In this document: positions 8,399 through 17,772 of the stretch, in pieces
Numbering within the stretch: position 1 is the stretch's first letter
Layout of the letters: each line of letters begins with the position of its first letter
Source of the DNA: Nocardia bhagyanarayanae
GTDB taxonomy: Bacteria; Actinomycetota; Actinomycetes; Mycobacteriales; Mycobacteriaceae
Direction: 5' to 3'
Assembly (NCBI RefSeq): GCF_006716565.1
Contig: NZ_VFPG01000001.1
Location: 3,596,001 to 3,660,000, forward strand
Length of the DNA: 64,000 bases
Translations under genes and position numbers: made by a program
Notes under the pieces: model-generated
Databases searched by the model: none
The model's input: only the letters and a program-made list of their open reading frames with translations
Told to the model about the DNA's origin: nothing

Positions 8399-9097
8399 AT
8401 GTCCGCTGAGCCGACTATCGTCTTGGTGCACGGTTTCTGGGGCGGGGCCGCCCACTGGGGCAAAGTGATCGTCGAACTGCGCAAGCGCGGCTTCGTCAAT
8501 TTGCGCGCCGTCGAGAATCCGTTGACGTCGCTGGCCGACGACGCGGCCCGCACGCGACAGATGATCGAACAGGTCGACGGGCCGGTATTGCTCGTCGGCC
8601 ACTCCTACGGCGGGGCGGTGATCACCGAGGCCGGTGACCTGCCGAACGTGGTGGGCCTGGTCTACGTCGCGGCCTTCGCGCCCGACGCGGGGGAGAGCCC
8701 CGGGCAGATCAGTCAGGAACTGCCGCCCGCGGCCTTCGACAACATCGCACCGGACTCCGACGGTTACCTGTGGATCAGGCAGGACAAGTTCCAGGAGAGC
8801 TTCGCCCAGGATCTCTCCGACGACGAGGCGCTGGTCATGGCTGTCACGCAGAAAGCTCCGCTGGCCTCGACGTTCGGTGACGCCGTCACCGCGCCCGCGT
8901 GGAAGAACAAGCCGAGCTGGTACCAGGTCTCGACTGCCGACCGGATGATCGACCCCGACAACGAGCGCAGGATGGCCGAGCGCATGAAGCCACGCAAGAT
9001 CATCGAGCTGGACGCGAGCCATGCCTCGCTCGCGTCGCGACCAGGCGCGATCGTCGACTTGATCGAGGAGGCGGTCCGCGACCTCGGATTGTCCTGA
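8399..9097 (+). CDS. Alpha/beta fold hydrolase
   Basis: This 232-residue hydrolase starts MSAEPTIVLVHGFWGGAAHW, with the oxyanion-hole HGFWGG motif, the nucleophile elbow GHSYGG near residues 65-70, and the catalytic His in DASHASL near the C-terminus. No signal peptide is present. The ATG at 8399 has AAAGGA 9 bases upstream, so the longer upstream frame is not used. Its substrate cannot be told. Divergence from the cupin-AraC regulator suggests inducible expression. Confidence 0.88.
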   Translation: MSAEPTIVLVHGFWGGAAHWGKVIVELRKRGFVNLRAVENPLTSLADDAARTRQMIEQVDGPVLLVGHSYGGAVITEAGDLPNVVGLVYVAAFAPDAGESPGQISQELPPAAFDNIAPDSDGYLWIRQDKFQESFAQDLSDDEALVMAVTQKAPLASTFGDAVTAPAWKNKPSWYQVSTADRMIDPDNERRMAERMKPRKIIELDASHASLASRPGAIVDLIEEAVRDLGLS

Positions 9098-9205
9098 TCC
9101 GAGCGTCCGAACGGCGGCCGGCGGCGGTGCGCGGGTTTGTGTCGTCGCGCACTGTTTCGGCCTGAGCATTCGAGCGCCAGGGGCGGATGAGAGACTGGAA
9201 GGACT

Positions 9206-10315
9206 ATGACCGCCTCCCTGCCCCTGGTTTTCGACGCTCCGCGCCGTGGCATGCCGCCGCGGCATCTCGCCGATCTCGATGCCGAGGGGCGGCGCGCCGC
9301 GGTCGAGGAGCTTGGCCTGCCCAAGTTTCGCGCCGACCAGATCGCGCGGCAGTACTTCGGGCGGTTGCAGGCCGATCCCGAGCTGATGACCGATCTGCCC
9401 GCCGCGGTGCGGGAGAAGGTCGGCTCGGCGCTGTTCCCGCCGCTGCTCTCGGTGGTCAAGCACGTCGCCTGTGACGACGGACAGACCCGCAAGACGCTGT
9501 GGCGCGCCGGTGACGGCACCCTGTTGGAGAGCGTGCTCATGCGCTACGCCGACCGCAACACCCTGTGCATCTCCAGCCAGGCGGGTTGCGGCATGGCCTG
9601 CCCGTTCTGCGCGACCGGGCAGGGTGGGCTGAACCGCAACCTGTCCACCGCCGAGATCGTCGACCAGGTGCGCGCCGCCGCGGCGGCGCTGCGCGACGGC
9701 GAGGTGGCGGGCGGCGAGGGCAGACTGTCGAACATCGTCTTCATGGGCATGGGCGAGCCGCTGGCCAACTACAAGCGGGTGGTCGCCGCGGTGCGCCGCA
9801 TCACCTCGCCCGCGCCGGACGGGCTCGGCATCTCGCAGCGCAACGTCGTGGTCTCGACCGTCGGCCTGGCGCCCGCTATCCGCAAGCTGGCCGACGAAGG
9901 TCTGTCGGTGACGCTGGCCGTCTCGCTGCACACGCCCGACGACGAACTGCGCGATACCCTCGTGCCGGTGAACAACCGCTGGCCGGTCTCCGAGGTGCTG
10001 GACGCGGCGCGCTACTACGCCGACACGACCGGCCGTCGCGTCTCGGTCGAGTACGCGCTCATCCGCGACATCAACGATCAGCCGTGGCGCGCCGACATGC
10101 TCGGCGCCAAACTGCACAAGGCGCTGGGCTCGCGCGTGCACGTCAACGTCATCCCGCTCAATCCGACCCCGGGCAGCAAGTGGGACGCCAGCCCGAAGCC
10201 GGTCGAGCAGGAGTTCGTTCGCCGGGTCAATGCCCAGGGCGTGCCGTGCACCGTCCGTGACACCCGCGGCCAGGAGATCGCCGCCGCCTGCGGGCAGCTG
10301 GCCGCCGAGAACTGA
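9206..10315 (+). CDS. rlmN: 23S rRNA/tRNA (adenine C2) methyltransferase RlmN
   Basis: This radical SAM enzyme methylates C2 of A2503 in 23S rRNA and A37 of some tRNAs. The 4Fe-4S motif CxxxCxxC is at C128, C132 and C135. The two catalytic cysteines of the ping-pong mechanism are present: C121 in TLCISSQ and C362 in AACGQL. The GxGEP-like segment [11 protein letters not shown] is intact. Length is 369 residues and GGAAGGA precedes the ATG. A Ser/Thr kinase gene follows after 17 bases. Confidence 0.97.
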   Translation: MTASLPLVFDAPRRGMPPRHLADLDAEGRRAAVEELGLPKFRADQIARQYFGRLQADPELMTDLPAAVREKVGSALFPPLLSVVKHVACDDGQTRKTLWRAGDGTLLESVLMRYADRNTLCISSQAGCGMACPFCATGQGGLNRNLSTAEIVDQVRAAAAALRDGEVAGGEGRLSNIVFMGMGEPLANYKRVVAAVRRITSPAPDGLGISQRNVVVSTVGLAPAIRKLADEGLSVTLAVSLHTPDDELRDTLVPVNNRWPVSEVLDAARYYADTTGRRVSVEYALIRDINDQPWRADMLGAKLHKALGSRVHVNVIPLNPTPGSKWDASPKPVEQEFVRRVNAQGVPCTVRDTRGQEIAAACGQLAAEN

Positions 10316-10332
10316 ATCCCGAGGGGGGGCCG

Positions 10333-11958
10333 TTGCTGCAGCCAGGTGACGTATTCGCCGGATATGCCATCGAACGACTGCTGGGGCAGGGTGGCATGGG
10401 CGCGGTCTATCTGGCCGCGCACCCGCGACTGCCCCGCCGTACCGCGCTCAAGCTGCTGAATCGGGAACTGTTCTCCGACGCGGAGATTCGCGCGCGGTTC
10501 GAGCGGGAGGCCGACCTGGTCGCGCAGCTGGACCATCCGAATATCGTGACCGTCTTCGACCGCGGCATCGAGGACGAGCAGCTGTGGATCTCCATGCAGT
10601 TCATCGATGGCGTCGACGCGTCCTCGGTGGATCCCGCCACCCTGCCGCCGCAGCGGGCTGCCCAGATCGTCGGCGAGACCGCGCTGGCGCTGGATTACGC
10701 GCACCGCATGGGCGTGCTGCACCGCGACGTGAAACCCGCGAATATCCTGCTCTCCCGCTCGGCCGGGCAGGAGCGAGTGCTGCTCACCGATTTCGGCATC
10801 GCGCGCCCGCGCGAGGACACCAGGCAGCTCACCCAGACCGGCACCTTCACCGCGACTCTCGCGTATGCCGCGCCGGAACAGCTGACGGGCGCGCAGCTCG
10901 ATCACCGGACCGACCAGTACTCGCTGGCCTGCACGCTGTACTGGTTGCTCTCCGGCACCGTGCCGTTCGACTCGCCGCAGGCCGTCGCGGTGATCCAGGG
11001 TCATCTGAAGCAGCCGCCTCCGCCGCTGAGTTCGGTGCGTCCCGGTCTGCAGCCCGCGTTGGACGCGGTGCTCGATCGCGCGCTCGCCAAGCGGCCCGCG
11101 GATCGGTTCGACTCGTGCGCGGAGTTCGCCGCGGCCGTGCAGCACGCGTTGCGTGGACCGGTCAGCGTGCCGCACGCCGTCGCGCAGCCCAGACCGCATC
11201 CGCAGAGCTCGGCGCCGAACCCGATGCCGTTGGCGCACCCGCCGCGCTACGCCCAACCCGCGCCGCCCGGTCCGCACTATGCGAATGCCGGTGTGCCGCA
11301 GGGTTATCCGCCCGGCTACGGCGCCGTCCCCGCCGGATACCGACCGCCCGTCCCGCCCCGGCGCGGAGGTTCCGGCGCGAAGGTGCTCGCGGTGATTCTC
11401 GGCCTCGTCTTCGTGCTGCTCGCCGGATGCGGAACCTTTGTGTTCACCGACGATTCGACCTGGGTGTCGCAGCTGACCGGACGCTCCAAAGGACACAAGG
11501 ATCTGTCGGCGATGTCGGCGGCGTTTCCCGGGATGCTGCCGAGCGGCAACCGCGAGACCGGTAAGGGCTACAACGGCGCCTCGTGCCGTCCGGCATCCGA
11601 GTGGAAGGACTGGCGCGCCGAGAAAGGCGACGAATCGGCCTTCGACAAGTGGCAGGCGCGCTGGGAGTGTCTGCTGGCGGACGGTGCGAAGCTCGCGTAT
11701 ACCTTCTACGCCTTTCCGAGCGCCGAGGCGGCGCGGCGGGCGGTGACCACGTTCAAGTCCCGGGCCAAGTCCGAAGGCTCAAGCACCGAGGGCACCAGGA
11801 CCGACGAACGTTTCCGCTACAACGACGGTTACGGCGAGGTCGCACTGGTCCTCTCGACCTTCTCCGATCCGTCGCGCGACCGCTGGGTGTTCACCTTCCA
11901 CGGCCCCACGACGCTCGACGACAAACTCTCGGCGAAGGTCCGCGACGCTCCACTCTGA
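10333..11958 (+). CDS. Membrane Ser/Thr protein kinase (PknB-type)
   Basis: The cytoplasmic kinase domain spans roughly residues 10-265, with GQGGMG (18-23), ATP-binding K40, HRDVKPAN (HRD 130-132), DFG at 153-155 and the APE segment at 180-182. A Pro-rich linker of about 75 residues, a single membrane helix at about 351-372 and an extracellular domain of about 170 residues follow. The extracellular part resembles no PASTA repeat and may bind an unknown ligand. The start is a TTG at 10333 after GAGGGGGGG. It is probably co-transcribed with rlmN. Confidence 0.93.
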   Translation: MLQPGDVFAGYAIERLLGQGGMGAVYLAAHPRLPRRTALKLLNRELFSDAEIRARFEREADLVAQLDHPNIVTVFDRGIEDEQLWISMQFIDGVDASSVDPATLPPQRAAQIVGETALALDYAHRMGVLHRDVKPANILLSRSAGQERVLLTDFGIARPREDTRQLTQTGTFTATLAYAAPEQLTGAQLDHRTDQYSLACTLYWLLSGTVPFDSPQAVAVIQGHLKQPPPPLSSVRPGLQPALDAVLDRALAKRPADRFDSCAEFAAAVQHALRGPVSVPHAVAQPRPHPQSSAPNPMPLAHPPRYAQPAPPGPHYANAGVPQGYPPGYGAVPAGYRPPVPPRRGGSGAKVLAVILGLVFVLLAGCGTFVFTDDSTWVSQLTGRSKGHKDLSAMSAAFPGMLPSGNRETGKGYNGASCRPASEWKDWRAEKGDESAFDKWQARWECLLADGAKLAYTFYAFPSAEAARRAVTTFKSRAKSEGSSTEGTRTDERFRYNDGYGEVALVLSTFSDPSRDRWVFTFHGPTTLDDKLSAKVRDAPL

Positions 11959-11979
11959 GGCGCACCCCGCTCCCGCTCG

Positions 11980-12005
11980 GGCCGGAGCCGCGTCGGGCTC
12001 CGGCC
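11980..12005. terminator. Bidirectional terminator between kinase and DUF5997 gene
   Basis: A perfect 10-bp stem, GGCCGGAGCC (11980-11989) and GGCTCCGGCC (11996-12005), with a 6-base loop lies between two convergent genes, 21 bases past the kinase stop and 2 bases before the stop of the facing gene. Confidence 0.75.
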
Positions 12006-12007
12006 GC

Positions 12008-12433
12008 TCAGGCTCCGGTGCCGAAGCGGTTCTTCGCCGGGCGGTTGGTGGTGGCGCGGCGTTCGGCTTCCTTCGCCTTGACGCGCTCGTTCTCGCGGAG
12101 GACGGCTTGGTAGTTCTCGCGTTCGCGGGTCAGCCATTCCGGCGGGTCGGCGAGCAGGGCGGCGATCTCGTCGGCGGTGAGGGCGTCGGAGACGCCGCCG
12201 CGGGCCAGGCCGCTGTTGGAGATGCCGAGCTTGCGCGCGGTGATGTCGCGCGGGAAGGGGCCGGTGCGGCGCAGTTCGGTGAGCCAGGCCGGGGGATCGG
12301 TGCGCAGCCGGTCGAGGTCGGCGCGGGAGATCGGCGAGTTCCGGAACTCCTCCGGCGCGGCGGGGAGGTAGATGCCGAGCTTGTCCGCCGCGGTCAGCGG
12401 CTTCATCATCTGCGGTTTCTTGTCCGGGCTCAC
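12008..12433 (-). CDS. DUF5997 family protein
   Basis: This 141-residue protein has the DUF5997 layout: KPQMMKPLTAADKLGIYLPA, then two similar segments around PPAWLTELRRTGPFPRDITARKLGIS and PPEWLTRERENYQAVLR, with a lysine-rich tail. The LGISNSGLARGGV stretch looks like a helix-turn-helix, so DNA binding is possible but unproven. The GTG start at 12433 is divergent from a LysR gene. DUF5997 and LysR-like genes commonly sit together in actinobacteria, suggesting a functional pair. Confidence 0.75.
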   Translation of the reverse strand: MSPDKKPQMMKPLTAADKLGIYLPAAPEEFRNSPISRADLDRLRTDPPAWLTELRRTGPFPRDITARKLGISNSGLARGGVSDALTADEIAALLADPPEWLTRERENYQAVLRENERVKAKEAERRATTNRPAKNRFGTGA

Positions 12434-12519
12434 CGGGACAGCCTAGTCGACCGCCGGAGCGCCCCCGTCGTCGCGGCGACCGTCCGGGCCCGCGCACGCC
12501 GTGCAATACCCTTGGTCGA

Positions 12520-13479
12520 ATGAGTCAGGTGGAGTCGATCGACGTAGAGCGGTTGCGCTGGTTCGTCGCGGTGGCCGAGGAGCTGCATTTCGCGCGGGCG
12601 GCGAAGGGCCTCGGCATCGCGCGTCAGCGGCTCAGCCGGACGGTCATCGATCTGGAGACCGAACTCGGCACGAAGCTGTTCGTCCCCGGCGCCCAGCCGA
12701 CGCAGCTCACCGACGAGGGGCGCGAGTTGCTCGCCGCCGCCCGCGAGGTCATCGCGCGCCGGGAAGTGGCCGAGCCGGAACTGGAGCCGGAGGTCTCGGC
12801 CGGACTACGGGTGGGTTTCGTGCCCGGCGTCACGGTGTCGAAGTGGGAACGGATCTGGGGTGAGCGGTTTCCCGAGATCCCCCTGCGGACGATTCCGCTC
12901 GCCGCCGCCGACCAGCTGACCGCCCTGCGGGAGGGCCGGGTCGACATGTGCTTCGTGCGCCTGCCCATCGACCGCGCGGGGCTCAGCGCGATTCCGCTGT
13001 ACAGGGAGGTGCCGGTCGTCGTGGTGCCCAAGGAGCACCCGATCTCGCTCTTCACCGAGGTCACCGCGGCGGACCTGGCCGACGAGCGCATGCAGGACGC
13101 CTCGGACATCGACGCGGCGGCGGTCACCCTCGAAATGGTCGCCGCCGGAGTCGGACTCGCCATCGTCCCGCACTCCATCGCGCGCCTGCACGCCCGCCGC
13201 GACCTGGTCTACCGCACCGTCACCGAGCACCCGGACACCGAGATCGCCCTGGCCTGGCCGACAGCCGAGACCACCGAGCTCGTGGAGGAATTCGTCGGCG
13301 TGGTGCGCGGCCGCTCCGAACGCAGCTCGCGTTCGCCGTCGGCCGGTGACGCGCAGCGACCGAAGCAAGCGAAAAAGCCCGCGTCACAGAAGAAAACCGC
13401 AGCCGGGAAGAGCGCGACCCCGGCGCGCGGTGCACGCTCCTCCGGCGCCAAGAAGCCAGGCAAGCGGCGCGGTCGCTGA
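12520..13479 (+). CDS. LysR family regulator with a Lys/Ala-rich C-terminal tail
   Basis: The winged helix-turn-helix (RLRWFVAVAEELHFARAAKG... RTVIDLETELG) is followed by a LysR substrate domain with the strand GLRVGFVPGVTV and a truncated second half. The last 50 residues or so are a basic tail rich in Lys, Ala, Pro and Arg, resembling histone-like actinobacterial tails (KKPASQKK, TAAGKSATP, KKPGKRRGR). The tail may bind DNA non-specifically. It is divergent from the DUF5997 gene by 86 bases. Effector and targets are unknown. Confidence 0.85.
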   Translation: MSQVESIDVERLRWFVAVAEELHFARAAKGLGIARQRLSRTVIDLETELGTKLFVPGAQPTQLTDEGRELLAAAREVIARREVAEPELEPEVSAGLRVGFVPGVTVSKWERIWGERFPEIPLRTIPLAAADQLTALREGRVDMCFVRLPIDRAGLSAIPLYREVPVVVVPKEHPISLFTEVTAADLADERMQDASDIDAAAVTLEMVAAGVGLAIVPHSIARLHARRDLVYRTVTEHPDTEIALAWPTAETTELVEEFVGVVRGRSERSSRSPSAGDAQRPKQAKKPASQKKTAAGKSATPARGARSSGAKKPGKRRGR

Positions 13480-13485
13480 TCGGCG

Positions 13486-13653
13486 CTATTCCGTATGGAA
13501 CGCGCGCCAGATCGTGTGTTCGCCGATGGCGCCCTCCGCTCCGGCTACGGCCTCGGCACAACGGTTTTCATCGATGGTCTCGGCAGCCGCGGCGAGTTCG
13601 AGGCGAACGCCTGGACGGACGCGATGCGGCCCGGCGATGCCGATCTTCGTTAC
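13486..13653 (-). other. Open, coding-like frame without a start codon (possible gene remnant)
   Basis: Just past the DHDPS-like gene a frame of about 54 codons runs to a TAG at 13486. It reads TKIGIAGPHRVRPGVRLEL... and ends EHTIWRAFHTE, with mostly G/C third positions. It would begin at a GTA overlapping the upstream TAA, which is not a usable start. It could be a decayed small coupled gene or a chance frame; the opposite strand is also open. Confidence 0.25.
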
Positions 13654-14591
13654 GGCGTGGCCTCGTGGACGCGCGGCAGGATCGTGTGCCGTAGGTGCGC
13701 ACGGATCTCGGCGATCGCGGCATCGCCCGCGGTCACCAGCGGGCTGCGCACGGCGGCCGGGAACCCGGGGACGCGTTCGGCCAGAGCGGCTTTGACGAAC
13801 GCGATGTCGGTGAGTCCGGAACCGTGGCGGAGGGCGCGACATTCGTCGAACACCGCTTGCCAGCGCCCGGCCGCGTCGACATCGCCCTCACGAACGGCCG
13901 CGGCGATGCGGACAGGCAGTTCCGGCACCGGGTTTCCGCCGCCGGAGACGATGCCGTGCACGCCGAGTTCGCGGATCCGGGCGGCGGCGCCGTCGCTGCC
14001 CACGAAGACCGCCGCACCGGTCGCGGCGTAGGCGCTGGTGACCTCGAGGTCGCCACCGGAGTCCTTGATTCCGGCCAGCATCGGGTATTCGGCGGCGAGC
14101 GCGGCGAGCAGCGCAGGGGAGATCTGGGTCTGCGTGTGGCGCGGGAAGTTGTACAGCAGCAGCGGCAGTTCGGTGCGAGCGAGCAGCACGCCGAAGAACT
14201 CGCGGACCCCTGCTTCCGGCGGATCGGCGAAGAAATAGGGTGCGATCGCGGCGACGGCGTCGGCGTGGTGGCGCGCGTGGTCGAGCAGTTCGAGCGCGTC
14301 GCCGTATGCGGTCGCGCCGATGTGCGCGATCAGCTGCCCCGGCCAGTACTCGCGGGCGTGCTCGAGGATCGACTTGCGTTCGGCGACAGTCAGACTGGAG
14401 AACTCGCCGGTCGTGCCGTTGACGAGGATCGCGGGGACTCCCGCGTGGTGCAGGAAGCCGAGATACTCGCGCAGCGCTCCGGTATCGACGGCGCCGTCGC
14501 GGGCGAACGGCGTGACTGTGGCGAGGATGGGATCGGTCTCGACCGTGCCGGGCCACCGTGGCGCGGACCGCGCCCGCTCTCCGACTGTCAT
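13650..14591 (-). CDS. Dihydrodipicolinate synthase family protein (class I aldolase)
   Basis: This 313-residue (beta/alpha)8 enzyme shows the family motifs TPFARDGAVD, NGTTGEFSSLTVAER, the conserved Tyr in LLLYNFPRHTQ, and the Schiff-base Lys in AGIKDSGGD. It lacks the operon context of lysine synthesis, and M. tuberculosis dapA lies elsewhere. A catabolic aldolase or dehydratase on a keto-acid substrate is more likely than true DapA. The ATG at 14591 follows the DUF2631 gene by 32 bases, so the two may be co-transcribed. Confidence 0.85.
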   Translation of the reverse strand: MTVGERARSAPRWPGTVETDPILATVTPFARDGAVDTGALREYLGFLHHAGVPAILVNGTTGEFSSLTVAERKSILEHAREYWPGQLIAHIGATAYGDALELLDHARHHADAVAAIAPYFFADPPEAGVREFFGVLLARTELPLLLYNFPRHTQTQISPALLAALAAEYPMLAGIKDSGGDLEVTSAYAATGAAVFVGSDGAAARIRELGVHGIVSGGGNPVPELPVRIAAAVREGDVDAAGRWQAVFDECRALRHGSGLTDIAFVKAALAERVPGFPAAVRSPLVTAGDAAIAEIRAHLRHTILPRVHEATP

Positions 14592-14623
14592 CCGCGGCGC
14601 GGGCGGCAGCTCTGGCCGGGGCC

Positions 14624-14893
14624 TTACCTGGGCTTGCGCCGCAGGATCGAGTCGCGCACCAGGATGACCACGATGAGGGCGGCGAAGCCGACCAGGTAGA
14701 TGTCCTCGATCAAGCCCTTGTGGTTGCCGATGATCATGGCGAGCAGGATGAACGCGACGATCCAACCGGCGATGCGGAAGGTGCGGCGCGACTCGCCGCT
14801 CCAGCCCCACTCCGCGGAGGGGACCTCGGCGGTGTCCACGTGAGTGACGATGGCGCGCTCGTTGTTGGCGGGTTCGATGTCCGTGGCGGCCAC
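14624..14893 (-). CDS. DUF2631 membrane protein
   Basis: This 89-residue protein has an N-terminal soluble stretch ending [19 protein letters not shown], two membrane helices ([13 protein letters not shown] and a [14 protein letters not shown] stretch) and a basic C-terminus. The WGW-SGES motif and size fit DUF2631, found beside dxr in Mycobacteriales. AGGAG precedes the start. Function is unknown. It is divergent from dxr. Confidence 0.8.
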   Translation of the reverse strand: MAATDIEPANNERAIVTHVDTAEVPSAEWGWSGESRRTFRIAGWIVAFILLAMIIGNHKGLIEDIYLVGFAALIVVILVRDSILRRKPR

Positions 14894-14909
14894 GATCGCT
14901 CCTCAGGTG

Positions 14910-14924
14910 GTTCGGGTACCGAAC
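14910..14924. promoter_or_regulatory. Short palindrome between DUF2631 and dxr
   Basis: GTTCGG (14910-14915) and CCGAAC (14919-14924) flank GTA, 16 bases before the DUF2631 start and 120 before dxr. It is a weak operator candidate. Confidence 0.25.
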
Positions 14925-15045
14925 TTCCGGTACGCACTCTTGGGCTACTGGTCGATATCGTGACATACGACGCCGCGTCGTTGGTAGTCGGGCCGCGCTC
15001 GACGGGCACGACGAGACCCCGTGCGCGGTAGGACACAATGACTGG

Positions 15046-16185
15046 GTGTCCGACATCGTGAGAGTCCTACTGCTCGGCAGCACCGGATCCATTGGTACCC
15101 AGGCGCTCGAGGTGATCGCCGCCAACCCCGACAAGTTCGAGGTGGTCGGATTGGCCGCGCGCGGCGGCAATACCGAACTGTTCGCCGCGCAGATGGCGGC
15201 CACCGGGACCCGCAATGTCGCCGTCGCCGATCCGGCCGCCGCCGCGGCGCTGGACATTCCGCTCGCAGGCCCCGCGGCGGTGACCGAACTGGTGCGCCGC
15301 ACCGAGGCCGACGTGGTGCTCAACGCGCTGGTCGGCTCGCTCGGCCTGGAACCGACCCTGGCGACACTGGAGTCGGGCACCCGCCTCGCGCTGGCCAACA
15401 AGGAGTCGCTCGTCGCGGGCGGTTCGCTGGTGACCCGCGCCGCCGCGCCCGGCCAGATCGTGCCGGTGGATTCGGAGCATTCGGCGCTGGCGCAGTGCTT
15501 GCGCGGTGGCCGCGCCGAGGAGGTGGACCGGCTGGTGCTGACGGCGTCGGGCGGGCCGTTCCGCGGCTGGACCGCCGAGATGCTCGAATCGGTCACCCCC
15601 GCCGAGGCCAAGGCGCATCCGACCTGGTCGATGGGTCTGATGAATACGCTGAACTCGGCCTCGCTGGTCAACAAGGGCCTCGAGCTCATCGAGACGCACC
15701 TGCTGTTCGGCATTCCGTACGACCGCATCGACGTCACCGTGCACCCGCAGTCGATCGTGCACTCGATGGTCACCTTCACCGACGGCTCGACGCTGGCGCA
15801 GGCCAGCCCGCCGGACATGAAGCTGCCGATCGCGCTGGCCCTCGGCTGGCCGGACCGGGTGCCCGGCGCCGCGGCTCCGTGTGATTTCGGGACCGCCGCC
15901 ACCTGGACCTTCGAACCGGTCGACAGCGAGGTGTTCCCCGCGGTCGAACTGGCCAGGCAGGCGGGCATCGCGGGCGGCAGCGTGACCGCGGTCTACAACG
16001 CCGCGAACGAGATCGCGGTGCAGGCCTTCCTCGACGGTCTCATCGGCTTCCCGGCGATCGTGCGGACGGTGGCCCGCGCGGTGGAGGCGGCCGACCAGTG
16101 GCGCGCCGAGCCGCAGAGCCTGGCCGAGGTGCTCGCCGCCGACAGCTGGGCGCGCGACTACGCCCGGCGTGTCGTCGGAGCCTGA
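15046..16185 (+). CDS. dxr: 1-deoxy-D-xylulose 5-phosphate reductoisomerase
   Basis: This NADPH-dependent enzyme catalyses the second step of the MEP isoprenoid pathway. The nucleotide motif GSTGSIG is at residues 11-17. The substrate segments [23 protein letters not shown] and [10 protein letters not shown] are intact, as is the [19 protein letters not shown] region. Length is 379 residues with a GTG start. ispG of the same pathway lies two genes downstream, with the rip1 protease gene between them as in M. tuberculosis. Confidence 0.97.
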   Translation: MSDIVRVLLLGSTGSIGTQALEVIAANPDKFEVVGLAARGGNTELFAAQMAATGTRNVAVADPAAAAALDIPLAGPAAVTELVRRTEADVVLNALVGSLGLEPTLATLESGTRLALANKESLVAGGSLVTRAAAPGQIVPVDSEHSALAQCLRGGRAEEVDRLVLTASGGPFRGWTAEMLESVTPAEAKAHPTWSMGLMNTLNSASLVNKGLELIETHLLFGIPYDRIDVTVHPQSIVHSMVTFTDGSTLAQASPPDMKLPIALALGWPDRVPGAAAPCDFGTAATWTFEPVDSEVFPAVELARQAGIAGGSVTAVYNAANEIAVQAFLDGLIGFPAIVRTVARAVEAADQWRAEPQSLAEVLAADSWARDYARRVVGA

Positions 16186-16395
16186 ACCACCGGTATCCGG
16201 CGCGCCCGGCGGGGCGCTGGCAGACTGAGGCGTACGGATCGGGCGTGCGCTTCGCCCGCATGCGCGTACCCGCGCGCGGGCTTGGTACGGACTCGGTCCG
16301 GCCGCGTCCATTAGTGTGGTCTGGGTGCTCGCGGCCGCGCCGGCGCGTGCGCGGGATGTCTACGAGCTGCGCAACGCAGGAGGGCTGGAGAGCAA

Positions 16396-17592
16396 ATGGT
16401 GTTCGCCATGGGGTTCGTGCTGTTCGCGCTCGGCATCCTGATCTCGGTCGCCCTGCACGAATGCGGACACATGTGGGCGGCCCAGGCCACCGGCATGAAG
16501 GTGCGCCGCTACTTCGTCGGCTTCGGCCCGACCCTGTGGTCCTTCCAGCGCGGCGAGACCGAATACGGCGTCAAGGCCATCCCGCTCGGCGGCTTCTGCG
16601 ACATCGCGGGCATGACCGCGCTGGACGAGGTGCGGCCCGAAGACCTCGACCGCGCGATGTACCGCCAGGCGACGTGGAAGCGGCTCGTGGTCATGGTGGG
16701 CGGCATCGTCATGAACTTCGTGCTCGGCTTCCTGCTGATCGTGGTGCTCGCCGTCGGATGGGGCCTGCCGCGGCTGGACGAGCCGACGCCGACGGTGGGA
16801 ACCCTGAGCTGCGTCGCGGACGCGAATCCGGACGGGACGCTGCAGCAGTGCACCGGCCCGGGGCCCGCGCAGCAAGGCGGACTCCAGCCCGGCGACACCA
16901 TCACCGCCGTGAACGGCGTCGCGGTCGACACCTGGGCGGAGTTCACCGAGCAGACCCGCAAGCAGCAGGGGCCGATCACCTACACCGTGGACCGCGCCGG
17001 ACAGCGGGTGCAGCTGACGGTTTCGCCGCAGCCGGTGACGCGCTACACGAAGGAAGGCGCGAAGACCGAGGTCAGCGCGGTCGGCGTCACCCTGAACGTG
17101 CCGCCGATCGAGAAGGAGAACGTCGTCACGGCCATCCCCGCCGCCGCATCCTTCACCGGCGACCTGTTCGTGCGCACCTTCCAGTCGCTGGCGCAGATGC
17201 CCGCCAAGGTCGCGGCGCTGTGGGACGCGGTCACCGGCGGCACGCGCGACCCGGAGACCCCGGTCAGCATCTACGGCGCCAGCCGCATCGGCGGCGAGAG
17301 CGCCCAAGCGGGCCTGTGGCAGGTGTTCGTGCTGATGCTGGCGAGCCTGAACTTCTTCCTCGGCGCGTTCAACATCCTGCCGCTGCTGCCGCTGGACGGC
17401 GGTCACATCGCCGTGGTGCTCTACGAGAAGATCCGCAACACGATCCGCGGCTGGCGCGGTCTGGCGCCCGCCGGTCCGGTCGACTACCTGAAATTGTTGC
17501 CCGCGACGTACGTCGCCGTGGCGCTCGGCGGCGCGTACATGGTGCTCACCCTGGCCGCCGACATCGTCAACCCGATCCGGCTGTTTCCCTGA
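16396..17592 (+). CDS. rip1: Site-2 intramembrane zinc metalloprotease (Rip1/RseP)
   Basis: This is an S2P-family protease that cleaves anti-sigma factors and other membrane substrates. The zinc motif HECGH is at residues 21-25 in the first helix, and LDGGH is at 333-337 near the C-terminus. A PDZ domain (GLQPGDTITAVNGVAV) lies between, and several membrane helices are evident. The ATG at 16396 has GGAGGGCTGGAG upstream. In mycobacteria Rip1 works with several sigma/anti-sigma pairs; none is encoded nearby. Confidence 0.95.
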   Translation: MVFAMGFVLFALGILISVALHECGHMWAAQATGMKVRRYFVGFGPTLWSFQRGETEYGVKAIPLGGFCDIAGMTALDEVRPEDLDRAMYRQATWKRLVVMVGGIVMNFVLGFLLIVVLAVGWGLPRLDEPTPTVGTLSCVADANPDGTLQQCTGPGPAQQGGLQPGDTITAVNGVAVDTWAEFTEQTRKQQGPITYTVDRAGQRVQLTVSPQPVTRYTKEGAKTEVSAVGVTLNVPPIEKENVVTAIPAAASFTGDLFVRTFQSLAQMPAKVAALWDAVTGGTRDPETPVSIYGASRIGGESAQAGLWQVFVLMLASLNFFLGAFNILPLLPLDGGHIAVVLYEKIRNTIRGWRGLAPAGPVDYLKLLPATYVAVALGGAYMVLTLAADIVNPIRLFP

Positions 17593-17657
17593 GTGCGCCG
17601 CCGACGCACAAGAACATCCGCCGGGGACGCGGGGTAATCTGTCGCCGGCAATCGCGG

Positions 17658-17671
17658 GACAACTCGTTGTC
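17658..17671. promoter_or_regulatory. Palindrome upstream of ispG
   Basis: GACAAC-TC-GTTGTC is a perfect 6-2-6 inverted repeat about 100 bases upstream of the ispG start. A -10-like TAAGCT lies at 17718-17723. An operator is possible, but no regulator is adjacent. Confidence 0.35.
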
Positions 17672-17772
17672 ATGCCGTGTCACGGGCGTCACAGGGTGGT
17701 GGTCCACCGCGCGCGGCTAAGCTCGGTAGGCGAACGGCCCGCAGCAAACGTACGGAAAGTAGGCAGCCGAAA

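Noticed and set aside
8114..10141. A 675-codon minus-strand frame opposite the hydrolase and rlmN
   Set aside because: It is antisense to two clearly identified genes, has low-complexity Arg/His/Gly-rich composition and no domain.
13650..14591. Assignment as lysine-biosynthetic DapA
   Set aside because: The family fits, but the neighbours are unrelated to lysine synthesis and true dapA lies elsewhere in relatives, so only the family name is given.
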